From assembly GCF_965243865.1 (NCBI RefSeq), contig NZ_OZ251603.1, forward strand, positions 2,790,001 to 2,854,000: a stretch of 64,000 nucleotides of DNA. The letters are read 5' to 3'. Below are positions 35,148 through 42,133 of the stretch, piece after piece. Origin of the DNA: Hyphomicrobium_A sp965243865 (lineage in GTDB: Bacteria; Pseudomonadota; Alphaproteobacteria; Rhizobiales; Hyphomicrobiaceae). The position numbers were made by a program, and so were the translations under genes. The notes under the pieces are model-generated. The model was given only the letters and a program-made list of their open reading frames with translations, was not told the DNA's origin and did no database searches. Position 1 is the stretch's first letter, and each line of letters opens with the position of its first letter.

Positions 35148-37805
35148 ATGACGGAGCCGCAGGCAGCTTCCCCCATCGACGCTAAGTTCGCGCGCAAAGT
35201 GCGCATGAGCCGTTTCGCGCTCTTCTTCGAGCGCCTGTGGCCGCGCATCTGGATCATCCTCGGCCTTGTCGGCTTTTTCCTGCTGGTCTCGCTCGCCGGC
35301 ATCTGGCCGCTGCTGTCCGACCCGCTGCATTACCTCGCGCTTGCGGCCTTTGCGATCGCGGCCGTCGCCGCCGTCCTTTACGCGCTGCGCACGCCATACC
35401 CGGCGCGTGAGGAGGCCGTCCGCCGCATCGAACGCGTTTCGGGCGTTCCGCACCGCCCGGCCTCGTCCTACGAGGACACCGTCACCGCCAACGCCGACGA
35501 CCCGCGCACCGCCGCCATTTGGCAGGCGCACCGCGCGCGCCTCTCAGCGGCCCTCGCCAAGCTGCGTGTCGGCCCGCCTCAACCCCGCGCCGACCGCCAG
35601 GATCCCGTCGCCCTGCGCGGCTTGCTCGTTCTCGGAGTTGTCGCCCTGCTGGCCCTCGTAGGCGACAGCGCGTCCGACCGTCTGCGCTCCGCTTTCCGCT
35701 TCAACGCCGCAAAGGCCATTGCCGAAGCTCGCCTCGATGCCTGGGTGACGCCGCCCTCCTACACCGGCAAGGCTCCGATCATGCTGGCAGACGGCGCCCG
35801 CGGTCCCGCCGCGGCTGAGACACAGCCCAAACTCTATGACGTGCCTGACCGCAGCGTGCTCATCGTGCGCACCAGCGGCAAGGGGCTCGGCGCCCCTTCG
35901 CTCGACGTATTCGCTGAAGGCTCGACCGAGCGCCAGCACGTCGAAGCCAAGGCGCCCGATGCCGGCAAGTCGACCGCGCCGAGCGCCGATATCTCCGAAA
36001 TCCGTTACGAGCTGCGCAAGTCCGCCGAGATCCGCGTCCTGGCGGGCGGCGTCGAGCTGGCGCGCTGGGCGTTCTATGTCCGGCCAGATAAGGCGCCGGT
36101 CATCGCAGTGGCGAAAGCGCCCGAGCGCACACGCCGCGGCTCGATGAAGCTCACCTATACCGTCGAGGACGACTACGGCGTCGTCTCCGCCAGCGCCGAT
36201 GTGAAACGCGATCGCAGCTCCGAGAAGCCGGTCGATCCCAGCAAGGCGTGGGCTCAGCCCAAAGTGCTGCAGGGCCCTCGCCCGCCGCATGAGCCACCGC
36301 CCGAGATCACCTTGCGCCTGCCGCGTCCCTCGCAGAAGCAGGCGGAGACCTATATCGATTTCGGCCCGCACCCCTATGCCGGCCGCGAGGTCATCATGAC
36401 CCTCGAAGCCAAGGACATCGCTGGCAACGTCGGCCGCTCCAAGCCGATGCGATTGGTGCTCCCTCAGCGCATCTTCCAGAAGCCGCTGGCCCGTGCCGTC
36501 GTCGAGCAGCGCGCCAAGCTTATGGATGATCCGCGCTACGCCCCGCTCGCCAAGCGCGCGCTCGATGCGCTGACGATCGAGCCGGAAGGCTTCATCGATT
36601 CAACCGCCGTCTACCTCGGCTTGCGCACCGCGATGCGCAACCTCGACCGCGACACCTCGCGCGAAGGATTGAAGAGCATCACCGACGGCCTGTGGGAGAT
36701 GGCCCTGCGCATCGAGGACGGCGACCTTTCCGAAGCCGAGAAGGCGTTGAAGGACGCTCAGGACAAGCTCGCGGAGGCGCTGGAAAAGAACGCGCCCGAC
36801 AGCGAGATCGATCAGGCCATGCAGGAGCTGCGCGAGGCGCTCTCCAAGTACATGCAGCAGATGGCGAAGAACGCCCAGGATCAGGCTCCGCCCGAAGGCC
36901 TCGACCAGCAGAACCAGCAGATCAGCCAGCAAGACCTCGACCAGATGATGAAAAATCTGGAGAACATGGCCAAGTCCGGCTCGCGCGATCAGGCGCAGCA
37001 GATGCTTGCCGAGCTGCGCGACCTGCTGGAGCGTCTGCAGTCGGGTCAGCAGTCCCAGCAGCAGGCCCAACGCGGCCAGCAGATGCAGAAGAAGCTCGAT
37101 GAGCTTGGCGGTCTCGTCGGGCGCCAGCAGCGCCTGATGGACGACACCTATCGCGAGAACCGCCGCCAGCAGACCCCCGGTGGCACCATGCCCGGCGAGA
37201 ATGGTCAGCAGCAGAGCCGCAGCCGCCAGGGCCAAAACATGCCCGGCCAGCAAGGGCAGAGCGGCCAGCAGGGTCAGCGAGGCCAAGGTCAGCAGGGACA
37301 AGGCCAGGGCGGGCAGCAAGGCCAACAGCAGGGTCAGCAAGGCGGCAAGGGCAGCCTGAGCGAGCAGCAACAGGCACTGAAGGACGAGCTCGAAAAACTG
37401 CGCCGCGAATTGGACGAGCTTGGCGCCGGCCAGGACGAGTTCAACAAGGCGCGCGACGCCATGGAGAACGCCGAGAAGTCGCTCGAAGAAAATGACATGG
37501 ACACCGCGCTCTCGGATCAGTCCGAAGCGCTCGACCAGATGCGCCAGGGGGCGCAGAAGATGGCCGAGGGCATGTCCAAGGAAGGCTCATCGCGCTATGG
37601 CCAGAACGGCAATCAGCCGCGAGATCCGCTCGGCCGTCCGCAGCGTTTCCAGGGCCCCGATGCCGGCAACTCGGTGAAGGTGCCCGACGAGATCGACATG
37701 CAGCGCGCGCGTGAGATCCTCGAAGAGCTGCGCCGTCGCCTCGCCCAGCCGGCCCGTCCGACCCAGGAGCTGGACTACTACGAGCGCTTGCTCCGCCGGT
37801 TCTGA
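35148..37805 (+). CDS. TIGR02302/DUF4175 family membrane protein with Gln/Gly-rich region
   Basis: 885 residues. Two TM segments near the N terminus (about 37-60, 66-86) and a third near 160-180 precede a large extracytoplasmic-looking beta-rich domain (about 190-440). A helical region follows (about 445-600), then a low-complexity Gln/Gly/Arg/Met stretch (about 600-765), and the product ends in ELDYYERLLRRF. This order matches TIGR02302, a family found in alphaproteobacteria with unknown function. The gene is downstream of lysA, as in many Rhizobiales. Confidence 0.85.
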   Translation: MTEPQAASPIDAKFARKVRMSRFALFFERLWPRIWIILGLVGFFLLVSLAGIWPLLSDPLHYLALAAFAIAAVAAVLYALRTPYPAREEAVRRIERVSGVPHRPASSYEDTVTANADDPRTAAIWQAHRARLSAALAKLRVGPPQPRADRQDPVALRGLLVLGVVALLALVGDSASDRLRSAFRFNAAKAIAEARLDAWVTPPSYTGKAPIMLADGARGPAAAETQPKLYDVPDRSVLIVRTSGKGLGAPSLDVFAEGSTERQHVEAKAPDAGKSTAPSADISEIRYELRKSAEIRVLAGGVELARWAFYVRPDKAPVIAVAKAPERTRRGSMKLTYTVEDDYGVVSASADVKRDRSSEKPVDPSKAWAQPKVLQGPRPPHEPPPEITLRLPRPSQKQAETYIDFGPHPYAGREVIMTLEAKDIAGNVGRSKPMRLVLPQRIFQKPLARAVVEQRAKLMDDPRYAPLAKRALDALTIEPEGFIDSTAVYLGLRTAMRNLDRDTSREGLKSITDGLWEMALRIEDGDLSEAEKALKDAQDKLAEALEKNAPDSEIDQAMQELREALSKYMQQMAKNAQDQAPPEGLDQQNQQISQQDLDQMMKNLENMAKSGSRDQAQQMLAELRDLLERLQSGQQSQQQAQRGQQMQKKLDELGGLVGRQQRLMDDTYRENRRQQTPGGTMPGENGQQQSRSRQGQNMPGQQGQSGQQGQRGQGQQGQGQGGQQGQQQGQQGGKGSLSEQQQALKDELEKLRRELDELGAGQDEFNKARDAMENAEKSLEENDMDTALSDQSEALDQMRQGAQKMAEGMSKEGSSRYGQNGNQPRDPLGRPQRFQGPDAGNSVKVPDEIDMQRAREILEELRRRLAQPARPTQELDYYERLLRRF
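37198..37378 (+). repeat. Low-complexity Gln-Gly coding repeat
   Basis: Imperfect repetition of CAGCAAGGCCAGCAGGG-like units within the TIGR02302 gene, encoding strings of Gln and Gly (GQQGQ variants). The triplet-aligned repetition suggests growth or loss by slippage without frame loss. Confidence 0.75.
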
Positions 37806-37879
37806 TGCCCGTTCACCATTATCTTGGTTAACATCGCTTTACCCTTTTTTCGCCACGAGAGTGGCGGAGCAATTAGGGC

Positions 37880-38590
37880 ATGCGTACCCTGGGGGCTCTC
37901 TTCATCATCGTGCTGTTCGCGTGGCCTTGGCAGCCTGCCGTGGCGGGCGACGATTGCGCCGACGGCAGGCTTTCGCCGGCCAGGATCGTTGGCGGCGAGA
38001 AGCTCGTCCTGAGCTGGACCGGCAAGGTCAACAAGAAGATGGCCACCGCTCTCGACGACGCGTTCGAGGCCAACAAGCATCGCGTCAAATCCGTCGAGCT
38101 TTCGCTGAAGTCCTGCGGCGGCCGCGTCGACTATATGGCCGGCACCATCGCCGTGCTGCACCACATCAAGGAAACGCACAAACTGACGACCATCGTCGAT
38201 CAGGGCTCGACCTGCGCGTCCGCTTGCATCCCGATTTTCCTCGCCAGCGACAATCGCCGTGCCGCGTTGAGCAGCCTGTGGTTCTTCCATCGCACCTGGC
38301 GGCGCAAGCTCACCGGCGGCGTCGACGAGGTGCAGACCGGCGCGCCCGGCAAGAGCTCCATCGATCAGTTCCACGACCGCTACTACGTGCCCGCCGGCGT
38401 TTCCGCCGAATGGCTGAAGCGCTTGAAGCCGATCATCGAAAACACCGGCGGCTATTGGCAGACCGGCCGCGACCTGTGGGAATCGAAAAGCGGCATCGTC
38501 ACCGAAACGATCGGCGACGTCCTCTTGCAGGAGGACCGCACCATCTATCTCGCGCCCGCGCCCGGTTGCACAGCGATGTGCCGCGGCTAG
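37880..38590 (+). CDS. Periplasmic ClpP/crotonase-like protein
   Basis: 236 residues with a signal peptide (about 1-22, ending AVAGDD). The body has SVELSLKSCGGRVDYMAGTI, then STCASACIPIFLASDNRRAA, resembling the oxyanion and catalytic-serine regions of ClpP-fold periplasmic proteins (COG3904 type). A likely nucleophile is Ser in CASAC, flanked by two cysteines, with WFFHRTWR further on. Four or more Cys suggest disulfides. The substrate is unknown. It is 74 bases after the TIGR02302 gene, with its own ATG at 37880. Confidence 0.75.
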   Translation: MRTLGALFIIVLFAWPWQPAVAGDDCADGRLSPARIVGGEKLVLSWTGKVNKKMATALDDAFEANKHRVKSVELSLKSCGGRVDYMAGTIAVLHHIKETHKLTTIVDQGSTCASACIPIFLASDNRRAALSSLWFFHRTWRRKLTGGVDEVQTGAPGKSSIDQFHDRYYVPAGVSAEWLKRLKPIIENTGGYWQTGRDLWESKSGIVTETIGDVLLQEDRTIYLAPAPGCTAMCRG

Positions 38591-38619
38591 GTTGGGCGTA
38601 GCGCCTTGTTCCTTGATCA

Positions 38620-38743
38620 GCAGCACCCAGAAGATGCCGTTTAGCACGCGCCGGTCATCGACGCGCGGTGCGCCTCATGGCTTGTTGGGCAGCAGCGGCT
38701 CGATCACGCGCCACTCGAAGTCGGTCAGGTCATATTAGCTCAT
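38620..38743 (-). pseudogene. IS5-family transposase N-terminal fragment (decayed)
   Basis: On the minus strand from ATG 38743 the frame reads M-S-stop-YDLTDFEWRVIEPLLPNKP-stop-GAPRVDDRRVLNGIFWVLL, the familiar opening of IS5-type transposases, with two in-frame stops. Similarity ends near 38620, so only about 40 codons remain. The rest of the element is missing; the next sequence is the end of the ClpP-like gene. Confidence 0.8.
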
Positions 38744-38862
38744 GCCGATGCTGAAACAGTATTTGGCGAACCAAGGAAGCGGCCCGGCAGCTATCGACCC
38801 AAGGCCGTCACTGCCAGATCATTTGATATTTCCGGAAGGCAGCCATAAGCGAGGGACAGGAA

Positions 38863-39627
38863 TTGATAGAAGAGTTGAGCCTGGTGGAAGATTATCGTCC
38901 CGTCGCCCTTGTCACTGGTTCAACATCTGGAATTGGCGAATCTGTTGCCCGGAGGTTCGTGCAGGAAGGGTACAATGTTATCCTCCATTCTCGTAATTCC
39001 GAGGATAAAGGTCGGTCCCTTGCGGCCGAGCTCAAATCTGCCAGCTATATCCAAGCCGACTTAGCCCGAGAAAGCGACCGCAGACGTCTCATACATGACG
39101 CTGTTGGCTTATGGGGGCGGTTGGACGTGCTGGTGAACAATGCTGGTCTGAGCGGTGTGATACCCCACGCCGATCTGCGTGCAGCCACTTCGGAGATTTG
39201 GCACGCACTGTACGAAGTGAATATGGTGGCGCCCTTTCACCTTATAGCTGAAGCTGAGACCGCGCTGCGCAACGCGGCGCAGCATGGACGAACGGCTTGT
39301 GTCGTAAACATTAGCTCTCACGCCGGAGTTCGGCCAAAAGGGGCCTCAATTCCGTATGCAGCCACTAAGGCGGCGCTCAACCACGTGACACGGCTACTTG
39401 CATTGTCACTGGCGCCAGCCATCAGGGTAAATGCCGTTGCGCCAGGCCTTGTCGACACACCGCTAACAGCCGACTGGACGGCAGCCCAAGAGTTATGGAG
39501 AACGCGCGCGCCGATGCGACGACCGGCCAGCCCGGACGACATTGCGCAAGCTGTCATGATGCTCGTGCAATCGGATTATTTGACCGGCGAGATATTGCTC
39601 TCCGATGGTGGGCTCAACCTCACGTGA
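38863..39627 (+). CDS. Short-chain dehydrogenase/reductase (SDR), probably acquired
   Basis: About 254 residues with a classical SDR Rossmann fold: the dinucleotide motif VTGSTSGIGESVARR, NNAG (LVNNAGLSG), catalytic Ser in NISSHAG, and YAATKAAL with Tyr-Lys. The C-terminal DYLTGEILLSDGGLNL is typical of 3-oxoacyl-ACP reductase-like SDRs. The substrate is not predictable. A TTG start at 38863 is assumed. Codon use is clearly lower in GC than the neighbours (many AT-ending codons), and a dead transposase lies just upstream, which suggests horizontal transfer. Confidence 0.85.
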   Translation: MIEELSLVEDYRPVALVTGSTSGIGESVARRFVQEGYNVILHSRNSEDKGRSLAAELKSASYIQADLARESDRRRLIHDAVGLWGRLDVLVNNAGLSGVIPHADLRAATSEIWHALYEVNMVAPFHLIAEAETALRNAAQHGRTACVVNISSHAGVRPKGASIPYAATKAALNHVTRLLALSLAPAIRVNAVAPGLVDTPLTADWTAAQELWRTRAPMRRPASPDDIAQAVMMLVQSDYLTGEILLSDGGLNLT

Positions 39628-39840
39628 CCGAAACCGTCAAGATTGAGCATCCTGGGAACACTCAAAATGCCGGCCGTCGAACAATCACGCTCCATGGTCC
39701 ACCGCTGATCGGAACGATATCCGCTTTCGGAGTATCTACGCTGTAAGCCGTCAGGCAACTTCCCACCCATCTCGGTCATTCCCGGTTTATGGGTTTACGA
39801 CCTAGTCAAACGCGCCGCCGACAGCGATATCGACGAGACT

Positions 39841-39902
39841 TAACCTCTCCCTGCTGGGAGAGGTCGGGCGCGATCGATAGATTGCGTCCGGGTAAGGGGA
39901 TT
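39841..39902. repeat. CTCTCCC-type extragenic repeat
   Basis: CCTCTCCCTGCTGGGAGAGG hairpin followed by TCGGGCGCGATCG and CGGGTAAGGGGAT. It belongs to the common GGGAGAGG/GGTGAGGGG group of bacterial intergenic repeats. It lies between the SDR gene and the convergent beta-barrel gene; the rest of 39628-39931 has no gene signal. Confidence 0.6.
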
Positions 39903-39931
39903 TCCGGCCCTTGTCTGAAAGGCGCGAGCGC

Positions 39932-40879
39932 CTACCGCGCCAGCCGCACCGTAAGTCCGCCCACCACCTGATGGCTGACCACCTCCGTCGAGATGTGACC
40001 ACCGGGAGGAGCTTCGCCTGCGAACCAGCGTGACACCTGCCGCCAGAGATCGAGCGGCAGCCAGCTCCCTTCGGCCTCGCTCAGCGGCGCCCCGTAGTGG
40101 CCGTAGGTGAACTTGTATTCGACGAATAGCGACAGTTTCGAGAGCCGTATCTCGAAGCCCGCGAGCGCCTGCCCAGCCGGGCCTGCGTAGTTGTATTCAT
40201 AGGTGCGCGGACGGCTGCCGTTCGTTAGGGCGAATTCCGTGTGTGGCAGCAGCACGCCGCCGCCCGCACCGACATACGGGCTGATGCGAGCGCCGATGCT
40301 CGGCAGGCGCAGGAAGCCGGTCAGGAGCAGCATGTTGTGGCCATGCGAGAACTCTAGCTTCTTCACCACGTCGCGAATTCGCGTGCGCGCCGGCAGCGGT
40401 TGTCCGTCGAGAGTGCCCGAGAAGTTGGCCTCATCGTCTAGCGGCGCGATCGCCTTCGAATGGATGAAGTCGACGCCCGTGCCAGCCTTCCCGCCTGAGA
40501 ACCACCGCGCGACGCGCGCGCCGTAGTAGATCGGACTCTTGAACGGGTCCGTGTACCAGCCGACAGGATCGATGGTGAAGTCCGTCGCGGGATTGTCTCC
40601 TGCGCCTTTGATGTGCGCGGCGGTGGGGTACGTGTAGGGAACGCCCGTGTAGGCGCCGATGGTCGTCTCGTTGCCGATCGCTACAGGGCTGCCGCTGCCC
40701 GCCTTGCTTCCGCGCGCTTGTGCCGGCTCATCGTCGAACCGCGCCTGCTCCATGACGGCTGCCGCCGTCGATACGGTGACCATCACCGCGGCTGCTAGCG
40801 TTGCGATGACATCGAACGAGCGCCGCCCCGGCGCTCGAAGCGCCCCGCCCGTCCAGCCGAGCGTGAGTAGTTGCGCCAT
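39932..40879 (-). CDS. Outer-membrane beta-barrel protein, LpxQ-like candidate
   Basis: 315 residues. ATG 40879 follows AAGGGGGA; the upstream extension to 40987 has no support. A signal-like hydrophobic segment (about 22-42) precedes alternating hydrophobic strands. GVDFIHSKAIAPLDDEA, SHGHNMLLLTGFLRL and ISPYVGAGGGVLLPHTEF resemble the small outer-membrane barrels annotated as lipid A oxidase in rhizobia. The C terminus ends with TVRLAR rather than the classical terminal Phe. The enzyme assignment is tentative; membership of a small OMP barrel family is more secure. Confidence 0.6.
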   Translation of the reverse strand: MAQLLTLGWTGGALRAPGRRSFDVIATLAAAVMVTVSTAAAVMEQARFDDEPAQARGSKAGSGSPVAIGNETTIGAYTGVPYTYPTAAHIKGAGDNPATDFTIDPVGWYTDPFKSPIYYGARVARWFSGGKAGTGVDFIHSKAIAPLDDEANFSGTLDGQPLPARTRIRDVVKKLEFSHGHNMLLLTGFLRLPSIGARISPYVGAGGGVLLPHTEFALTNGSRPRTYEYNYAGPAGQALAGFEIRLSKLSLFVEYKFTYGHYGAPLSEAEGSWLPLDLWRQVSRWFAGEAPPGGHISTEVVSHQVVGGLTVRLAR

Positions 40880-41030
40880 CGGCGTCCCCCTTCTCAATTC
40901 GTTATTGCGGGCAGCCCGTGGCCAGCCGGCGCATGCTGGGCGCAAGTTATGCGAGCTGGGCTGCCGCGCCAATGGACCCAGCTGCAACCCCGCTGTGCCG
41001 CGTTGCCGCGTCGCAAGATTGTCAGGGGTA

Positions 41031-42095
41031 TCAGGAAGAGGTCCGCGGCGCCGACAGGCGCTCCAGCATGCGGTAAACCGCAGTGATTTGCGGCGCTTTC
41101 CGCGTCAGGTAGTCGGCCCCGGTATATCCCCACCAGTCCCAGCAGCCTTGCGGATTGACCGGCGTCGCCGCCGTCTGCGGGAACAGCACTACGATGTTGT
41201 TGGCGTCCGCCCAGCGTGCAAAACCGGAATCGCGCGCGAACGCATCGCCGACGAAAGTGCGGTTCTGCCCGCACCCGTGGAACGCGATGTGAACGCGGCA
41301 GCCCGCGTCCGCCTCGCATCCCTGCGGCACGTAGACGAGGCCGAGATCGCTCAGTCCGTGATTGGAGAGGCCTTTCGTAAAGACCGACTGGTCGAACGCC
41401 ATCAGCCGCCCGGCAGCCCTTTCCGCCGGCGCTTTTAGTTGGCCGTAGATCTGCTCCAGGAGTGCGCCCGCTTGGTCATAATCGCAGTCGACAATGTACG
41501 GCTTGCCCGTGTAGTCGCACGCCGGCCCGCGATCATCGGTGACGAACGCATGCCCGGCGGGAACGTCCGACACGAACAGGATGTTGGCGTCGGGCACACC
41601 GACATCGACATAGAAGTTGCGCGCAGCTTCGACGATTGCCGGCACCACTGTGGTGTCGTTCTTACCGCTGAAGATATAGACGCGGTCGGTCAGCACATCG
41701 GCGATCGGATCGATGCGGTCGTGCTCGGCAAGACGGCTGGCGCGCTGGGCCAGCAGCGCAGGGTTCGGCACGCCGAATGCTTGCAGCGCGTCCTGCATGC
41801 AGCCGTTGATCGCCTTTGTGAGATTCAGGAGCACCGTCCCCGGCCCGGGGATGACATCGGCGTAGAGACTCTCAGAGCATCCATAAGGCCCGCCTGCGAT
41901 GATCGCCGCACCGACGACGTCCTTGGCGTGCGCCATCTGGAACTGCCCGGCCATATAGGCGCCCGAGGAGATGCCCGAGACGGAGGTTTCGGACCTGTTC
42001 GCATCCAGCGCTGGTAGCTCCGCAGCCGGCTGCTCGCTGCATCCCGCGACGGCGGCGGACAGCGCCAATATGATTGCCGGTATCAGTCTTTTCAT
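41031..42095 (-). CDS. Lipoprotein PHB-depolymerase-like esterase
   Basis: 354 residues with a type II signal peptide (lipobox ending AVAGC, Cys19). An alpha/beta-hydrolase triad is readable: nucleophile S44 in SGISSGAYMAGQF, D147 in FSGKNDTTV, H182 in DVPAGHAF. Later Cys residues (YGCSES, GPACDYTGK, IAFHGCGQNR) fit extracellular PHB-depolymerase-like esterases. The ATG at 42095 is chosen because it starts the lipoprotein signal; an upstream frame to 42266 overlaps pbpC. Polyester or other ester substrates are possible. It follows pbpC by 38 bases. Confidence 0.82.
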   Translation of the reverse strand: MKRLIPAIILALSAAVAGCSEQPAAELPALDANRSETSVSGISSGAYMAGQFQMAHAKDVVGAAIIAGGPYGCSESLYADVIPGPGTVLLNLTKAINGCMQDALQAFGVPNPALLAQRASRLAEHDRIDPIADVLTDRVYIFSGKNDTTVVPAIVEAARNFYVDVGVPDANILFVSDVPAGHAFVTDDRGPACDYTGKPYIVDCDYDQAGALLEQIYGQLKAPAERAAGRLMAFDQSVFTKGLSNHGLSDLGLVYVPQGCEADAGCRVHIAFHGCGQNRTFVGDAFARDSGFARWADANNIVVLFPQTAATPVNPQGCWDWWGYTGADYLTRKAPQITAVYRMLERLSAPRTSS

Positions 42096-42133
42096 CGCCG
42101 CTTGTGCCGCTGCCTGCTGCTCTCCGGCAAACA

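Noticed and set aside
36900..37380. Direct repeats considered as a CRISPR array
   Set aside because: Units are short, imperfect, triplet-aligned and lie inside an open reading frame, with no unique spacers of constant length.
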